Positions 62,067-64,000 of a stretch of DNA of 64,000 bases are shown here, one piece after another. Origin of the DNA: a bacterium 1xD8-48 (GTDB lineage: Bacteria > Bacillota > Clostridia > Lachnospirales > Lachnospiraceae); the NCBI GenBank assembly GCA_009917455.1, contig QZDS01000016.1:43890-107889 (forward strand). The letters run 5' to 3'. The notes beneath the pieces were generated by a model. It had not been told where the DNA came from, searched no databases, and worked only from the letters and a program-made list of their open reading frames with translations. Both the position numbers and the translations under genes were made by a program. Within the stretch, counting starts at the first letter, position 1. Each line of letters begins with the position of its first letter.

Positions 62067-62783
62067 ATGACATTGCAAAGAGTGCTCAGTTATGTCCGCC
62101 GCGCGGTGGATGATTATCACATGATTGAAGACGGGGACCATATCGCAGTCGGCATTTCCGGCGGGAAGGACAGTTTGACGCTTCTCTATGGACTTAACGG
62201 CCTTATGAGATTTTATCCTGAACGCTTCACCATTCATGCGGTTACAGTTGACTTGGGCTTTCAAAATCTGAATCTTGAAAAAATTCAATCCCTTTGCCAG
62301 GAATTGAATATAGACTATACGATAGTGAAAACAGATATTGCAGATATTATCTTTAATCAGCGCAAGGAAACAAATCCCTGCTCCCTGTGTGCAAAAATGC
62401 GGAAAGGCGCCCTGAATGAAGCAATTAAAAAAGCCGGCTGTAATAAGGTTGCCTATGCCCACCATAAGGATGATGTAGTGGAAACCATGCTGATGTCCCT
62501 TGTTTTCGAGGGGAGAATCCATACGTTCAATCCCGTCACTTATTTAGACCGCATGGATTTGACGGTCATCCGGCCGCTCATATATATGAATGAAGCCGAC
62601 GTTGTGGGATTCGTCAACAAATTTCAAATTCCAGTGGTAAAAAGTCCCTGTCCGGCGGACGGCAATACCAGGCGGGAGTATATTAAAAATGTTCTTAAGA
62701 ACTTAAACCAGGATACGCCCGGGGTAAAGGCGCGAATGTTTACGGCTATACAAAACGAATTAACAGAGTGGAAAAATAAATGA
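62067..62783 (+). CDS. TtcA-like tRNA 2-thiolation protein
   Basis: This 238-residue N-type ATP pyrophosphatase has the PP-loop GISGGKDSLTLLYG, a Cys pair in NPCSLCAKMRKG and a third Cys in KSPCPADGNT, the three-Cys iron-sulfur site of TtcA. TtcA thiolates C32 of certain tRNAs. The GHHKDDVVET-type motif (AYAHHKDDVVETML) is kept. It overlaps the recombinase gene by 4 bases (ATGA). Confidence 0.9.
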   Translation: MTLQRVLSYVRRAVDDYHMIEDGDHIAVGISGGKDSLTLLYGLNGLMRFYPERFTIHAVTVDLGFQNLNLEKIQSLCQELNIDYTIVKTDIADIIFNQRKETNPCSLCAKMRKGALNEAIKKAGCNKVAYAHHKDDVVETMLMSLVFEGRIHTFNPVTYLDRMDLTVIRPLIYMNEADVVGFVNKFQIPVVKSPCPADGNTRREYIKNVLKNLNQDTPGVKARMFTAIQNELTEWKNK

Positions 62784-63832
62784 AGAACAGTAAAAATTAT
62801 CATGATGAACAAAACAACATAAATACTTTGAGGATGCGGGAAGTGGAAGCTACTCTCCCATCCTTCTGCAGGCAGTTTTTCCGCGGGGTGCAGGAATACA
62901 CTTCATCCCGGACAAGGTTGGCGTATGCCTATGACCTGCGCGTATTTTTTGAGTTCCTTCATTCACAGAACAGCGTGTGCTCCGGTATGAAGATTACGGA
63001 ATTTCCCCTGTCTGTTCTTGACAGGATAACAAGAGAAGACATTGAGGAATATCTTGATTATATCACCTATTATGTAAAGGACGGAAAGGAATACAGTAAT
63101 AACGAGCGGGGAAAAAAGAGAAAGCTTTCAGCACTGAAAAGCTTTTATAATTATTATTTCCGATCAGAGCTTATAAAGACCAATCCAGCTGCCCTTGTCC
63201 CCATTCCCAAACAGCATGAAAAGCAGATTATCCGTCTGGATGTGGATGAAGTGGCTGTCTTGTTGGACCAGGTAGAGGAAGGTGAAAAGCTTACAAAGAA
63301 CCAGCTTAAATACCACAATAAAACCAGGCTGCGGGACATGGCTCTTCTTACGCTTCTGCTGGGTACGGGAATACGTGTTTCCGAATGCGTTGGTCTCGAC
63401 ATCAACGATGTGGATTTTAAAAATAACGGTATTAAAATAAGGCGCAAGGGCGGATACGAGGCGGTCGTATACTTCGGGGACGAAGTCGCAGAGGCGCTCC
63501 ATGATTACCTTGAAAAAAGACATCATGTGATTCCTGTGGAAGGACATGAAAACGCTCTGTTTTTATCGATGCAAAACCGTCGTATCACGGTTCGGGCAGT
63601 AGAAAATCTGGTAAAAAAATATGCATCAAATGTCACAAGCCTTAAGAAAATAACGCCTCATAAATTAAGGAGCACTTACGGAACGGCTCTCTATCAGGAA
63701 ACAGGCGATATTTATCTTGTTGCCGATGTCCTGGGGCATAAGGATGTAAACACCACCAGGAAGCACTATGCAGCTATTGAGGACAGTAACCGCAGAAAAG
63801 CTGCAAAGGCGGTTCAGCTTCGGGAAAAGTAA
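62780..63832 (+). CDS. Xer-type tyrosine recombinase
   Basis: This 350-residue site-specific recombinase has an N-terminal SAM-like DNA-binding domain and a catalytic domain with Arg in GTGIRVSECVGLD, HKLRSTYGTALY (HxxR), VLGHKDVNTTRKHYAA (His and the nucleophile Tyr). Length and the stretch KTRLRDMALLTLLLGTGIRVSE resemble XerS/XerC-type chromosome-dimer recombinases rather than a phage integrase. It is coupled to the ttcA-like gene, which is not an integrase context. Confidence 0.9.
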   Translation: MKNSKNYHDEQNNINTLRMREVEATLPSFCRQFFRGVQEYTSSRTRLAYAYDLRVFFEFLHSQNSVCSGMKITEFPLSVLDRITREDIEEYLDYITYYVKDGKEYSNNERGKKRKLSALKSFYNYYFRSELIKTNPAALVPIPKQHEKQIIRLDVDEVAVLLDQVEEGEKLTKNQLKYHNKTRLRDMALLTLLLGTGIRVSECVGLDINDVDFKNNGIKIRRKGGYEAVVYFGDEVAEALHDYLEKRHHVIPVEGHENALFLSMQNRRITVRAVENLVKKYASNVTSLKKITPHKLRSTYGTALYQETGDIYLVADVLGHKDVNTTRKHYAAIEDSNRRKAAKAVQLREK

Positions 63833-63868
63833 TTTTCGCTGCCCGGTCAGAGGTTTACGCCGCTGACG

Positions 63869-63911
63869 GCGTTCCCGGCTTTGACTTCTTCACAGTCAAA
63901 TCAGGGAACGC
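63869..63911 (+). repeat. Long hairpin downstream of the Xer gene
   Basis: GCGTTCCC (63869-63876) pairs with GGGAACGC (63904-63911) and inside it TTTGAC with GTCAAA. No T run follows, so it is not a typical terminator. Confidence 0.5.
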
Positions 63912-63977
63912 AGAAATTCCATTAACTAATTAGTGTCTGCTGAACAAGCTGTTTTAGCTTGCTTCAGGCAACACATA

Positions 63978-63991
63978 CTATAAATTTATAG
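63978..63991 (+). repeat. Palindrome near the window end
   Basis: CTATAAATTTATAG is a perfect 14-base palindrome, 146 bases after the Xer stop. It has dif-like A+T-rich symmetry, but it is too short to assign; it may instead belong to a promoter of the next gene. Confidence 0.3.
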
Positions 63992-64000
63992 CGTATACTA

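Noticed and set aside
1..64000. tRNA, rRNA genes and CRISPR arrays
   Set aside because: No cloverleaf-type, rRNA-like or regularly spaced repeat sequence was noticed on either strand.

Overview
The window looks like chromosome of a spore-forming anaerobic Firmicute, most likely a Lachnospiraceae (Clostridium cluster XIVa type). The signs are a cotJABC spore-coat locus, a rubrerythrin tail, a monomeric [FeFe]-hydrogenase-like protein, DUF1292 and DUF4340 proteins, AAGGAG-type ribosome binding sites with many TTG/GTG starts, and an unbroken mre-pbp-min-rodA morphogenesis block. No rRNA, tRNA or CRISPR array was seen.

Layout. 1-6660: rubrerythrin end, a two-component system (kinase and OmpR-type regulator), a TraX-like membrane protein, an alkyl-DNA repair methyltransferase, and a chemoreceptor coupled to an FMN-binding lipoprotein. 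6709-17511: the cotJ spore-coat operon (minus strand, order cotJA-cotJB-cotJC), in which cotJC is cut in two by a 9.76 kb element. 17715-21398: a GldA/GldFG-like ABC system. 21621-26831: [FeFe]-hydrogenase-like protein, gltX, a UvrD-type helicase, DUF1292. 27017-33614: a GH13-like protein that has lost catalytic residues, DUF5662, a Cys-rich small protein, an ECF sigma factor with a probable membrane anti-sigma, GtrA, and a possible nuclease-fold/winged-helix protein. 33704-43130: miaB, mutS, mutL, miaA, a PLP lyase and radC. 43148-56120: mreBCD, a class B PBP with a large insertion, minCDE, rodA, mgsA, a D,D-carboxypeptidase, a small P-loop protein, a HlyD-like membrane protein, yggS and sepF. 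56298-63832: aroB, lspA, an RluD-type synthase, a cytidylate-kinase-like protein, then dtd and an AI-2E-type permease on the minus strand, and finally a ttcA-like gene with an Xer-type recombinase.

The most notable object is the element at about 7131-16890. A large serine recombinase lies at its right end. The two element ends, joined head to tail, form a near-palindromic attP: GGAACATTTC and GAAATGTTCC arms around CTTCTCTA-CC-TACAGAAG, with CC as the probable crossover dinucleotide. Precise excision would rejoin cotJC in frame at DIG-TEELAHLEM, giving a 201-residue CotJC with its metal-ligand motifs reunited. This layout resembles sporulation genes interrupted by recombinase-bearing elements, such as skin in sigK. 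Whether excision happens at all, or is linked to sporulation, cannot be read from the sequence.

The element carries an ABC-F ribosomal protection protein behind a leader peptide, competing stems and two terminators (apparent attenuation control), a MATE pump coupled to an AraC-GNAT fusion, a PadR regulator with a palindromic operator, and a scar region of broken MATE, PadR, CPBP and KTR gene pieces. No replication or conjugation genes were seen in it, so it looks like a small integrative resistance island.
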